Assembly: GCA_036443455.1 (NCBI GenBank)
Contig: JAZFYI010000163.1
Location: 1-33,113 of the forward strand
Source: MnTg04 sp036443455
GTDB taxonomy: Bacteria > Pseudomonadota > Gammaproteobacteria > Steroidobacterales > MnTg04
Direction of reading: 5' to 3'
Length of the DNA stretch: 33,113 nt
The notes under the pieces are model-generated. The model was not told the origin of the DNA. It did no database searches and was given only the letters and a program-made list of their open reading frames with translations. Made by a program: the position numbers and the translations under genes. Shown piece by piece: positions 14,264 to 21,440 of the stretch; positions within the stretch are counted from its first letter, which is position 1; each line of letters opens with the position of its first letter.

Positions 14264-17050
14264 ATGAAAATCCTGTCCACCAACGTATATGTCGGTCCGA
14301 GCATTTACGCGCGTTTCCCGGTTATCCGCCATCTGCTCGACCTGGGCGTGCTGGAGGAATGGCCGACGGCGCGGCTGGGCAAGGATTTTATCGACCCATT
14401 GCTCGAGTTATTGCCGGGTCTGCACGAACACGGTTGTTCCTATCGCGAGCCCGGCGGTTTTGTGCGCCGCATGCGCGAGGACGAGGGCACCTGGCTGGGG
14501 CACGTGATGGAGCATGTCGCCATCGAACTGCAGAACGAAGCCGGTTCGCTGGTGACTTATGGCCGGACCCGCTCGACCGGCGAGCCCGGTCAGTACAGCA
14601 TGGTTTTCCAGTACAAAGACGCCGAGGTCGGCCGCGAGGCCAGCCGGCTGGCGTTGCAGTTGATTCACTATTTGCTGCCGGCGGAGGTCAAACCTGAAGA
14701 CGCCCCCGCTGATGACTGGGATTTCACCGAAGAACGAGACGAATTCATACGCTACGCGCAAAGGCGGGCGCTGGGTCCGAGCACGGCATCGCTGGTCAAG
14801 GCGGCCGAGGAGCGGAATATTCCGTGGATACGCCTGAACCGTTACAGCCTGATCCAGCTCGGTCACGGCAAGTACCAGAAGCGCATCCAGGCGACGACCA
14901 CCAGCGCCACCGGCAACATCGCCGTCGAACTGGCCTCGGACAAGGAAGAAACCAGTGCGATATTGAGTGACCTGGGCCTGCCGGTGCCAAAGCAATTACT
15001 CGTTTACAATCCGCGGCAGGCGCGCCGCGCCGCCGAGCGCATCGGCTACCCGGCCGTACTCAAGCCTTTGAACGCAAACCATGGCCGCGGCGTTTCCATC
15101 AATCTGAAAACGCCGGACGAGGTGAACGCAGCTTTTGAGAAAGCGCGCGAGCATGGCCGCACGGTACTGGTCGAAAGTTTTATCAGCGGCTTCGATCATC
15201 GAATCCTCGTCGTCAACGGCGAGTTGGTCGCTGCCGCGAAAAGAGTGCCGGGGCGCGTGGTCGGCAACGGCAAAAACACGATTGCCGAACTGGTCGACGA
15301 GATCAACAGCGATCCACGCCGCGGCGTGGGTCATGAAAAAGTCCTGACCCGTCTCGAATTCGACCACCAGGCCGAACGCCTGTTGTCGAAGCTGGGTTAC
15401 AGCCGCGAAACTGTCCCCGCCGAAGGCGAAGTCGTGTACCTGCGCTCGACCGCAAACCTGTCGACTGGCGGCACCGCCATCGATGTTACCGACATCATTC
15501 ATCCGGACAATCGTGAGATGGCGGTGCGCACGATAGCCGCGATCGGCCTGGACATCGGTGGCGTCGACTTCCTGACCTCCGATATTTCGGAATCGTGGCG
15601 GGTCACCGGCGGCGCCATTTGCGAAGTCAACGCCGGACCCGGGTTTCGCATGCATGTTGCGCCCAGTGAGGGCACGCCGCGCGATGTGGCGGGACCGGTC
15701 ATCGACATGCTGTTCCCCGAGGGTGCGCCATCGACGATACCGATGGCGGCGATAACCGGCACCAACGGCAAGACCACGACTGCGCGCATGCTGGCGCACA
15801 TCATGAAACTGGCGGGTTACACGGTTGGCCTGTCATCCACGGACGGGGTCTATATCGATGGCCGGCTGACCGTGGAGGGCGACATGACCGGACCGATATC
15901 GGCCGGCATGATCCTGCGCGACCCATCGGTCGACGCGGCCGTGCTGGAAACCGCGCGCGGTGGCATGCTCAGGCGGGGCCTGGGCTTCAGCCACTGCGAT
16001 GTGGCCGCTTGCCTGAACGTCACGGCCGACCACCTGGGTATGCGCGGCATCGAAACTGTCGAGGAGCTGGCGGAAGTCAAGCGGGTACCGATAGAAAGCG
16101 CAACCGGCACCGCGGTGCTCAACGCCGATGACGAGCATTGCCTGCGCATGGCCGATTACACGGAGGCCGAACACTTGTGTTATGTGACCATGAATCCAGG
16201 CCACCGGCTGGTCAAGGAGCACATACGCGCGGCCGGGCGCGCCGTGGTGCTCGAGGAAGGATTCAACGGCCACATGATCACCATCTATGACCACGGCAAA
16301 CACATCCCGCTGTTGTGGACTCACCTGATCCCCGCGTCCCTCGAAGGACGTGCGCTGCACAATGTGCAGAACGCGATGTTCGCAGCCGCACTGGCTTACA
16401 GCCTGGATCTCAGCCTGGAAAATATCCGCCACGGCCTGCGGACTTTCGATACTACCTTCTTCCAGGCCCCGGGGCGCATGAACCTGTATGACGAGCATCC
16501 GTTCAAGGTCATACTCGATTACGGTCATAACCCGGCAGCGGTCAAGGTCATGTGCGACCTGGTCGGTCGCTTTGACGTGGATGGCAAAAAGATCGTGGTC
16601 CTGTCGGCGCCGGGTGACCGGCGAGACCAGGACATCGAGGAAATCGGCACGATTGCGGCCGGACACTTCGATCATTACATTCTCAAGACCGACGATAACG
16701 CGCGCGGCCGGGATCGCGACGAAGTGCCCGGCATACTCAGAAAAATGCTCCTGGAATCCGCTATCGGCAAGGACAGGATCGAAATCATCGACGACGAAAA
16801 AACCGCCATCGATCATGCACTGGCCATGGCGCAACCGGGTGACCTGGTATTTATTTTTGGCGACAACATCAAGCGTTGCTGGAAGCAAATCATCTATTTC
16901 GATTCGGGCGAGAAAGTGGAGCAGGACGAAAAACCGGTGCGCATCAGCCTGTCCGCGAACGCACCGGGCGATTTCTCGCTGGAAGACGTGGAAATCATTC
17001 GCGACCAGCGTGGTGTGCGCATCGCCCGCGAACCCGAAGAGTCGGACTAG
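14264..17050 (+). CDS. cphA: cyanophycin synthetase CphA (CphA1 type)
   Basis: CphA polymerises aspartate into a backbone and adds arginine to each side chain, using two ATP per unit. The 928-residue protein has the full three-domain layout. The N domain is about 1-160, starting MKILSTNVYVGPSIYARFPV. The ATP-grasp (G) domain is about 215-485, with the NANHGRGVS loop at 271-279 and CEVNAGPG at 453-460. The Mur-ligase-like (M) domain is about 490-900, with P-loop GTNGKTTT 499-506, LETARGG 561-567, NVTADHLG 585-592 and DYGHNP 752-757. The start is the ATG at 14264 with GGAGA upstream; a TTG one codon earlier is possible. The long open frame upstream overlaps cphB and is spurious. The cphA-like paralogue follows after eight bases. 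Confidence 0.97.
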   Translation: MKILSTNVYVGPSIYARFPVIRHLLDLGVLEEWPTARLGKDFIDPLLELLPGLHEHGCSYREPGGFVRRMREDEGTWLGHVMEHVAIELQNEAGSLVTYGRTRSTGEPGQYSMVFQYKDAEVGREASRLALQLIHYLLPAEVKPEDAPADDWDFTEERDEFIRYAQRRALGPSTASLVKAAEERNIPWIRLNRYSLIQLGHGKYQKRIQATTTSATGNIAVELASDKEETSAILSDLGLPVPKQLLVYNPRQARRAAERIGYPAVLKPLNANHGRGVSINLKTPDEVNAAFEKAREHGRTVLVESFISGFDHRILVVNGELVAAAKRVPGRVVGNGKNTIAELVDEINSDPRRGVGHEKVLTRLEFDHQAERLLSKLGYSRETVPAEGEVVYLRSTANLSTGGTAIDVTDIIHPDNREMAVRTIAAIGLDIGGVDFLTSDISESWRVTGGAICEVNAGPGFRMHVAPSEGTPRDVAGPVIDMLFPEGAPSTIPMAAITGTNGKTTTARMLAHIMKLAGYTVGLSSTDGVYIDGRLTVEGDMTGPISAGMILRDPSVDAAVLETARGGMLRRGLGFSHCDVAACLNVTADHLGMRGIETVEELAEVKRVPIESATGTAVLNADDEHCLRMADYTEAEHLCYVTMNPGHRLVKEHIRAAGRAVVLEEGFNGHMITIYDHGKHIPLLWTHLIPASLEGRALHNVQNAMFAAALAYSLDLSLENIRHGLRTFDTTFFQAPGRMNLYDEHPFKVILDYGHNPAAVKVMCDLVGRFDVDGKKIVVLSAPGDRRDQDIEEIGTIAAGHFDHYILKTDDNARGRDRDEVPGILRKMLLESAIGKDRIEIIDDEKTAIDHALAMAQPGDLVFIFGDNIKRCWKQIIYFDSGEKVEQDEKPVRISLSANAPGDFSLEDVEIIRDQRGVRIAREPEESD

Positions 17051-17058
17051 GCAATATT

Positions 17059-18759
17059 ATGGAAGTTTTGGACTCACGCCGCCTCACGGGACCGGGGTTG
17101 GTCTGGGACCGGCCCGCCGCGGTCGTGGATGTGCGCCTGGATGCGGACGAGGCGGACACGCTGATCCAGGCATGGCAGGAAAAGGTGCGGGAAATCATGG
17201 ACCGGCTCGGCCTGGAAAATGAATCGATCAAGATCCGTCGGTTCGCCGATGGCGCCAGCCTCGCGATCAGCGCCCCGATCGACGCGCTGTACACGGCAAC
17301 CGAGATCAACGACTGGGCCTGGGCCGCGGTCACCGGAAAAACCGCCGATGACGAAGCTCCGGAGACTTTGTGGCAGGCGGAACTCCGCCTGGCAAAGACG
17401 CTGGCCGAGGAAAGAAATCCGCAGCTGATCGCGCTGACCGTCGAGACCCAAAAACGCGGTCTGCCGTGGCTGAGCGACGACGAAGAACTGACGCTCGGTC
17501 TCGGCGTCAACGGGCAAAGCTGGCCGGTCGACCGGTTACCCGAAATAACGGCCGTGGACTGGAATCGCCTCGGGCGAATTCCGCTCGCCCTGGTCACCGG
17601 CACCAATGGCAAGACCACGTCGGTTCGTTTCCTGACCCGTATGGCGCGTGCCGCCGGGCAGACCGTCGGCGTCAGTTCGACCGACTGGATCGCGGTCGAC
17701 GACGAAATCCTGGATCGCGGCGACTGGTCGGGGCCTGGCGGCGCCCGGAGCGTGCTGCGCGATCGGCGGGTCAGCATGGCCATCCTGGAAACCGCCCGCG
17801 GTGGACTGTTGCGGCGCGGCCTGGGCGTCGCCCGCGCCGATGCCGCATTGATTACCAATATCGCCGAAGACCACCTGGGTGAATTCGGCGTCATGGACCT
17901 CGACGAACTGGCTGACGTCAAGTGGATCGTCACCAGCGCACTGGGCGATAACGGTATCGCAGTGCTAAACGCCGAAGACGAAAAACTGGCAAAACGCGGG
18001 CTGGCCGCCCGCTTCCCGGTGACCTGGTTCAGCCTGGATCCTGAGCTGCCGTTAGTCCGCGAGGCGGTGAGGCTGAAGCAAACCGTCATCGTACTCAGGA
18101 ACCGGCACCTGGTCCTGATTGAAAACGGCCAGGAAATGCCAATCATCGAAGTCGGCGAAATTCCTCTGGCGATGGATGGCGCCGCTCGCCACAACATCGC
18201 AAACGCCCTGGGGGCCATCGGGCTGGCCAGTGCACTGGGTCTGCCGCGCGACGCCATGGCCGAAGGGTTGCGCAAGACCAGGCCCGAGGATAATCCGGGT
18301 CGTTGCAACCTGTTTGCCATTGACGGCGTGGATGTGCTGGTGGATTTTGCGCACAATCCGCATGGCATCGCCGCGATATTCGAGCTGGCCCGTGCGCGAC
18401 CGGCGAAACGCCGGTTGATGCTGATCGGGCAGGCGGGCGATCGCAGCGATGAGGCAATCGGTGAGCTGGCGGCGAGCGCGTGGAGCATCGGGCTGGACAA
18501 GGTCATGATCAAGGAAATGCCGCAATACGCGAGGGGCAGGCCTACCGGCGAAGTCGCCGGCCTGATCGAAGACGCGCTGCTGGCATGCGGCGCCGACGCC
18601 GATCAGCTTGATCATTTCGCAAACGAGCCTGAAGCGGTCAGCGCCGCACTCGAATGGGCACGACCTGGCGACCTGCTGATACTTTTCATCCACGAGCAGG
18701 TAGACGATGTCCTGGCCATGCTGAATGACGCAAGGAACCGGTCTACGACGTCGGCATGA
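17059..18759 (+). CDS. cyanophycin synthetase-like Mur ligase lacking the ATP-grasp domain
   Basis: A 566-residue paralogue of the CphA before it, possibly the gene called cphA' in other proteobacteria. Residues 1-165 resemble the CphA N domain: SLAISAPIDALYTATEINDW matches CphA YSMVFQYKDAEVGREAS, and ETQKRGLPWLSDDEELTLGLG matches AAEERNIPWIRLNRYSLIQLG. The sequence then passes straight to a Mur-ligase domain, with no ATP-grasp loop, so about 270 residues of CphA have no counterpart. The M domain seems intact: P-loop GTNGKTT 181-187, LETARGG 243-249, NIAEDHLG 267-274, RHNIANALG 378-386, DFAHNP 429-434. It could add arginine only, assist CphA, or act on another amino acid. The ATG at 17059 is eight bases after cphA; the end overlaps darP by four bases. 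Confidence 0.9.
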   Translation: MEVLDSRRLTGPGLVWDRPAAVVDVRLDADEADTLIQAWQEKVREIMDRLGLENESIKIRRFADGASLAISAPIDALYTATEINDWAWAAVTGKTADDEAPETLWQAELRLAKTLAEERNPQLIALTVETQKRGLPWLSDDEELTLGLGVNGQSWPVDRLPEITAVDWNRLGRIPLALVTGTNGKTTSVRFLTRMARAAGQTVGVSSTDWIAVDDEILDRGDWSGPGGARSVLRDRRVSMAILETARGGLLRRGLGVARADAALITNIAEDHLGEFGVMDLDELADVKWIVTSALGDNGIAVLNAEDEKLAKRGLAARFPVTWFSLDPELPLVREAVRLKQTVIVLRNRHLVLIENGQEMPIIEVGEIPLAMDGAARHNIANALGAIGLASALGLPRDAMAEGLRKTRPEDNPGRCNLFAIDGVDVLVDFAHNPHGIAAIFELARARPAKRRLMLIGQAGDRSDEAIGELAASAWSIGLDKVMIKEMPQYARGRPTGEVAGLIEDALLACGADADQLDHFANEPEAVSAALEWARPGDLLILFIHEQVDDVLAMLNDARNRSTTSA

Positions 18760-19301
18760 GCAGGAGGTCCAGACAGCCGGCTGGCACTGGCGATACACCG
18801 GTACCGTCGAAAACCGCGCTAAAGAAACAAATGCACGAACTGCAGGCCGTGGGTGAGCAGTTACTCGACCTACCCGCGGCCCGGCTGGCGTCCGTCCCGC
18901 TGCCGGACGCGTTGCGGGAAGCGGTCATGCTGGCCAGGAAAATGCACAAGTTCGGCGCACTCAACCGGCAAAAGCAATACATCGGCAAACTGATGCGACG
19001 GATCGATGTGCAGCCGATCCGCGAAGCCCTGGCGGCGATCGAGCAGGAAGGGCTGGCGGAAAAACATATCCACAAACTTAGTGAAAATTGGCGCGACCGT
19101 ATGTTGAGTGAAGGCGACCCGGCGCTTGAGAGTTTCCTAGAGAAATACCCGGGCAGCGACCGGCAACAATTGCGCCAAATCATCAGGAGGCATCAAAAAG
19201 CCGGCAGCGAAATTGTACTGGCTACCGAAAGAAAAAAACTCTATCGCTTTTTGCACGCGGTCGTGGCCGCGGATGAAAATGCAGTTTCGGACTGGCAATA
19301 G
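18756..19301 (+). CDS. darP: DarP (YjgA), 50S ribosome-associated protein
   Basis: A 181-residue DUF615 protein (YjgA, renamed DarP), which takes part in late 50S subunit assembly in E. coli. The family pattern is clear: SKTALKKQMHELQAVGEQLLDLP, then LREAVMLARKMHKFGALNRQKQYIGKLMRRIDVQPIREAL, then the helical RQIIRRHQKAGSE region. The protein is basic and helical, as expected for rRNA contact. The ATG at 18756 lies inside the stop of the cyanophycin synthetase-like gene (ATGA overlap), so its translation appears coupled to the cph operon. The first 18 residues are a variable basic leader; a later start cannot be excluded, but no other ATG lies before the family homology. Confidence 0.93.
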   Translation: MSRRSRQPAGTGDTPVPSKTALKKQMHELQAVGEQLLDLPAARLASVPLPDALREAVMLARKMHKFGALNRQKQYIGKLMRRIDVQPIREALAAIEQEGLAEKHIHKLSENWRDRMLSEGDPALESFLEKYPGSDRQQLRQIIRRHQKAGSEIVLATERKKLYRFLHAVVAADENAVSDWQ

Positions 19302-19313
19302 CACTGATAGAAT
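19285..19313 (+). promoter_or_regulatory. candidate promoter of purE, leaderless if used
   Basis: TTTCGG (19285-19290), a 17-base spacer and an extended -10 TGATAGAAT (19305-19313) overlap the end of darP. The -10 ends six bases before the purE ATG, so transcription would begin at or next to the A of that ATG. The -35 is weak; the extended -10 is the main support. Confidence 0.4.
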
Positions 19314-19319
19314 GCGCCG

Positions 19320-19826
19320 ATGACAAAAATGAAACCACTGGTGTCCGTTATCATGGGGTCCAGATCGGACTGGGAAGCCATGTCGAGGTGCACGGATATC
19401 CTCGACCAGTTAGGCATCCCTTTCGATGCGAAGGTCTTTTCGGCCCACCGTACCCCCGATCTGTTATTTGCTTATCTGCAGCCTTTGCGTACCGATGGCG
19501 TGGAAGTTATCATCGCCGGCGCCGGTGGCGCGGCCCATCTGCCGGGCGTGATCGCCGCCAAATGTCCGCTACCGGTTATCGGTGTGCCAATGGAGTCGAA
19601 GGCGCTCAAAGGCATGGACTCCCTGCTGTCCATCGCGCAAATGCCCGCCGGTATCCCGGTCGGCACGATGGCGATCGGCACCCCCGGCGCTGCGAATGCC
19701 GCGTTGTTTGCGGCCGCCATCATGGCGAACAAGCATCCGGATATTCGCGCAGCGCTGGATCGGTTTCGTGCCGAGCAGACCGAAAAAGGGGGCAGAAACA
19801 CGGACCCGTGCGCCGCCCCGGTCTGA
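19320..19826 (+). CDS. purE: N5-carboxyaminoimidazole ribonucleotide mutase
   Basis: Class I PurE converts N5-CAIR to CAIR in purine synthesis, normally with PurK. The 168-residue protein has the class I motifs VSVIMGSRSDWEAM (residues 8-21), FSAHRTPDLL (40-49) with the catalytic His43, and IAGAGGAAHLPGVIAA, plus PVIGVPMESKALKGMDSLLSIAQMPAGIPV. The start at 19320 is followed by an in-frame ATG at 19329; both fit the family. There is no ribosome binding site at usual distance from 19320, and a promoter -10 lies six bases upstream, suggesting leaderless translation or read-through from darP. purK does not follow, which is unusual; the next gene is an AAA-FHA protein. Confidence 0.96.
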   Translation: MTKMKPLVSVIMGSRSDWEAMSRCTDILDQLGIPFDAKVFSAHRTPDLLFAYLQPLRTDGVEVIIAGAGGAAHLPGVIAAKCPLPVIGVPMESKALKGMDSLLSIAQMPAGIPVGTMAIGTPGAANAALFAAAIMANKHPDIRAALDRFRAEQTEKGGRNTDPCAAPV

Positions 19827-19849
19827 CCCCCCTCAAGACCGGTTTGGTC

Positions 19850-19855
19850 TATACT
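19850..19855 (+). promoter_or_regulatory. possible -10 for the AAA-FHA gene
   Basis: TATACT lies in the 75-base gap after purE, 46 bases before the next start codon. It sits inside a small imperfect palindrome (GGTC...GACC, 19846-19860). No clear -35 is seen. A tentative call. Confidence 0.25.
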
Positions 19856-19901
19856 TGACCAGGCAACGACGTGTGGTCTGGGCAAGGAATCAGGGGCTGG
19901 C

Positions 19902-21086
19902 ATGTATCTGCAACGCTTCAAGCTGAATGAACAGCCATTCGAACCCAGCCCCGACCCCGACTTTCTCTACCTGAGCAATTTTCATAAGCGCGCCAGATCG
20001 TACCTGGAGTCGATCTGGGATTTCCCCAATGGCATCGTTTCCATGACCGGTGAGATCGGCGCGGGGAAGACCACGCTGATCAATGCTTTTGTCGGCCGTC
20101 TCGACGATGAAGTTTGCGTGGCAAATATGAATCAGACCCAGTTGTCGCCGGTTCAGTTTCTGCAACTTCTCCTGGCCCAGTTTGGTTTCAAGGCATTCAG
20201 GAAAAGAAAAGCCCAGTTGCTCGACATGCTCGCGCAGTTTCTGTCTGAAAAAGCCGCGGATGGGAAGAAAACGCTGATCATCATCGATGAAGCGCAAAAC
20301 CTGTCCAGGAATGTCCTCAAGGACATTGGCCGCATGTTTGCAGACGAGCACAGAAAATTCGAGGCATTGCGCATCATTCTCAGCGGTCACTCGGAACTCA
20401 ACGACACGATGGACGCGGCCGGTATCCAGCGGCTGGTTCGCTTGCGCCTCGATCTCGGCCCGTTGAATCGCCGGGAAACCAGCGCCTATATCTCGCATCG
20501 TCTCGCTGTCGCCGGCGCCGGGGATACGGAATTATTCACCGCTGCGGCATTGGCAGGTGTGTACCGGTATAGCGGCGGCATCCCGCGGCTCATCAATACG
20601 CTGTGCGACACCGCGATGATCGGCGCCGGGTCGCAGGACCAGGGCACGGTGGGCGAAAAGGCTATAGAGGCAGCGGCCAGGGAATTGAAGCTGGAGGAAC
20701 CTAGTTCGGAGACCAATGAGCATTCGGTCATGGTTCCGCTTCTGAACCTGCCCGATGGAAAGGGATTCGGCGTGCTTTCGATCGCGTACAAGGGCCGGAC
20801 CACCAGCGAATTTCCGCTGTCCATGGGCAAGCTGCTGATCGGCCGCGCCACGAGTAATGATTTACAGATCGACAGCAAGTTCGTCTCCGGTCACCACGCG
20901 CAGATCATTACCGGCGTGGATGGAAAATCGCTGATCGAAGATCTCAACAGCACCAATGGACTGTTTATCGGGAAGCGCAAAATCAGGCGGTACAAGCTGG
21001 CGTCCGGCGACATTATCGGTCTCGGCCAGCATACGATCACTTATTTCAGAGAGCGCCGGGGAAAACCCCGGCTAAGGAAGCTCTGA
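19902..21086 (+). CDS. ExeA/MshM-like AAA ATPase fused to an FHA domain
   Basis: A 394-residue fusion. Residues 1-265 are an ExeA/GspA-MshM type AAA ATPase: the opening YLQRFKLNEQPFEPSPDPDF is the family start. Walker A is GEIGAGKTT (50-58), Walker B is LIIIDEAQ (125-132), and the sensor region RIILSGHSEL follows. Residues 285-385 form an FHA domain with the phosphothreonine-binding marks GR (314-315), SGHH (329-332) and NSTNG (349-353). No transmembrane or peptidoglycan-binding segment is present, unlike ExeA. No secretion or pilus genes are nearby, so its partner is unknown. A signalling ATPase that docks on a Ser/Thr-phosphorylated protein is an inference from domain content. Stands alone between purE and a convergent small gene. 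Confidence 0.88.
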   Translation: MYLQRFKLNEQPFEPSPDPDFLYLSNFHKRARSYLESIWDFPNGIVSMTGEIGAGKTTLINAFVGRLDDEVCVANMNQTQLSPVQFLQLLLAQFGFKAFRKRKAQLLDMLAQFLSEKAADGKKTLIIIDEAQNLSRNVLKDIGRMFADEHRKFEALRIILSGHSELNDTMDAAGIQRLVRLRLDLGPLNRRETSAYISHRLAVAGAGDTELFTAAALAGVYRYSGGIPRLINTLCDTAMIGAGSQDQGTVGEKAIEAAARELKLEEPSSETNEHSVMVPLLNLPDGKGFGVLSIAYKGRTTSEFPLSMGKLLIGRATSNDLQIDSKFVSGHHAQIITGVDGKSLIEDLNSTNGLFIGKRKIRRYKLASGDIIGLGQHTITYFRERRGKPRLRKL

Positions 21087-21112
21087 TCTATTCATGAACT
21101 CGTATCTAGGAG

Positions 21113-21343
21113 TCAGGATTCGTCGAGTTTGCGTGAATCGCCGCCGTATTCTTCTTCGTTGCGACGGTAATCCTTGCGCTTGAGCCAGACCACCATGCCC
21201 GCAATCAGGCAGCCAAGACCGACAATCAGCCCGATCGTCGGCCAATACCAATAATTGATATAGGCGGACGCCACCAGCGATACGACGCCAGCGGCCATAT
21301 AAAAGTAGGGCAGGATTTCATAAACCGGCTTGGTCAACCACAC
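21113..21343 (-). CDS. small two-helix membrane protein
   Basis: A 76-residue protein I do not recognise. Two hydrophobic helices (about residues 10-30, rich in Tyr and Val, and 33-53, with TIGLIVGLGCLIAGMVVWL) are followed by a charged tail LKRKDYRRNEEEYGG that should face the cytosol. The start is the GTG at 21341-21343, preceded on the minus strand by GGAGA at a good distance. It lies 97 bases downstream of tldD in the same direction and could be the last gene of that operon or have its own promoter. It converges with the AAA-FHA gene, 26 bases away. Confidence 0.7.
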   Translation of the reverse strand: MWLTKPVYEILPYFYMAAGVVSLVASAYINYWYWPTIGLIVGLGCLIAGMVVWLKRKDYRRNEEEYGGDSRKLDES

Positions 21344-21440
21344 AGTCTGTCTCCGTTTTCCCTTTCATCCTAGCAGTCTGTCGTACTCAGGCCCAGCGCC
21401 AAAAAGCAGATTCAGGCGCCTGTTTACATAAGCTGGACGC

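Noticed and set aside
15833..16888. A 351-codon minus-strand open frame opposite cphA
   Set aside because: It lies antisense to the Mur-ligase domain of cphA, lacks a start signal and has no family resemblance.
16995..18512. A 505-codon minus-strand open frame opposite the cyanophycin synthetase-like gene
   Set aside because: It is an antisense shadow in GC-rich coding DNA; its composition is Ser/Arg/Ala-rich without motifs and the plus-strand gene is unambiguous.
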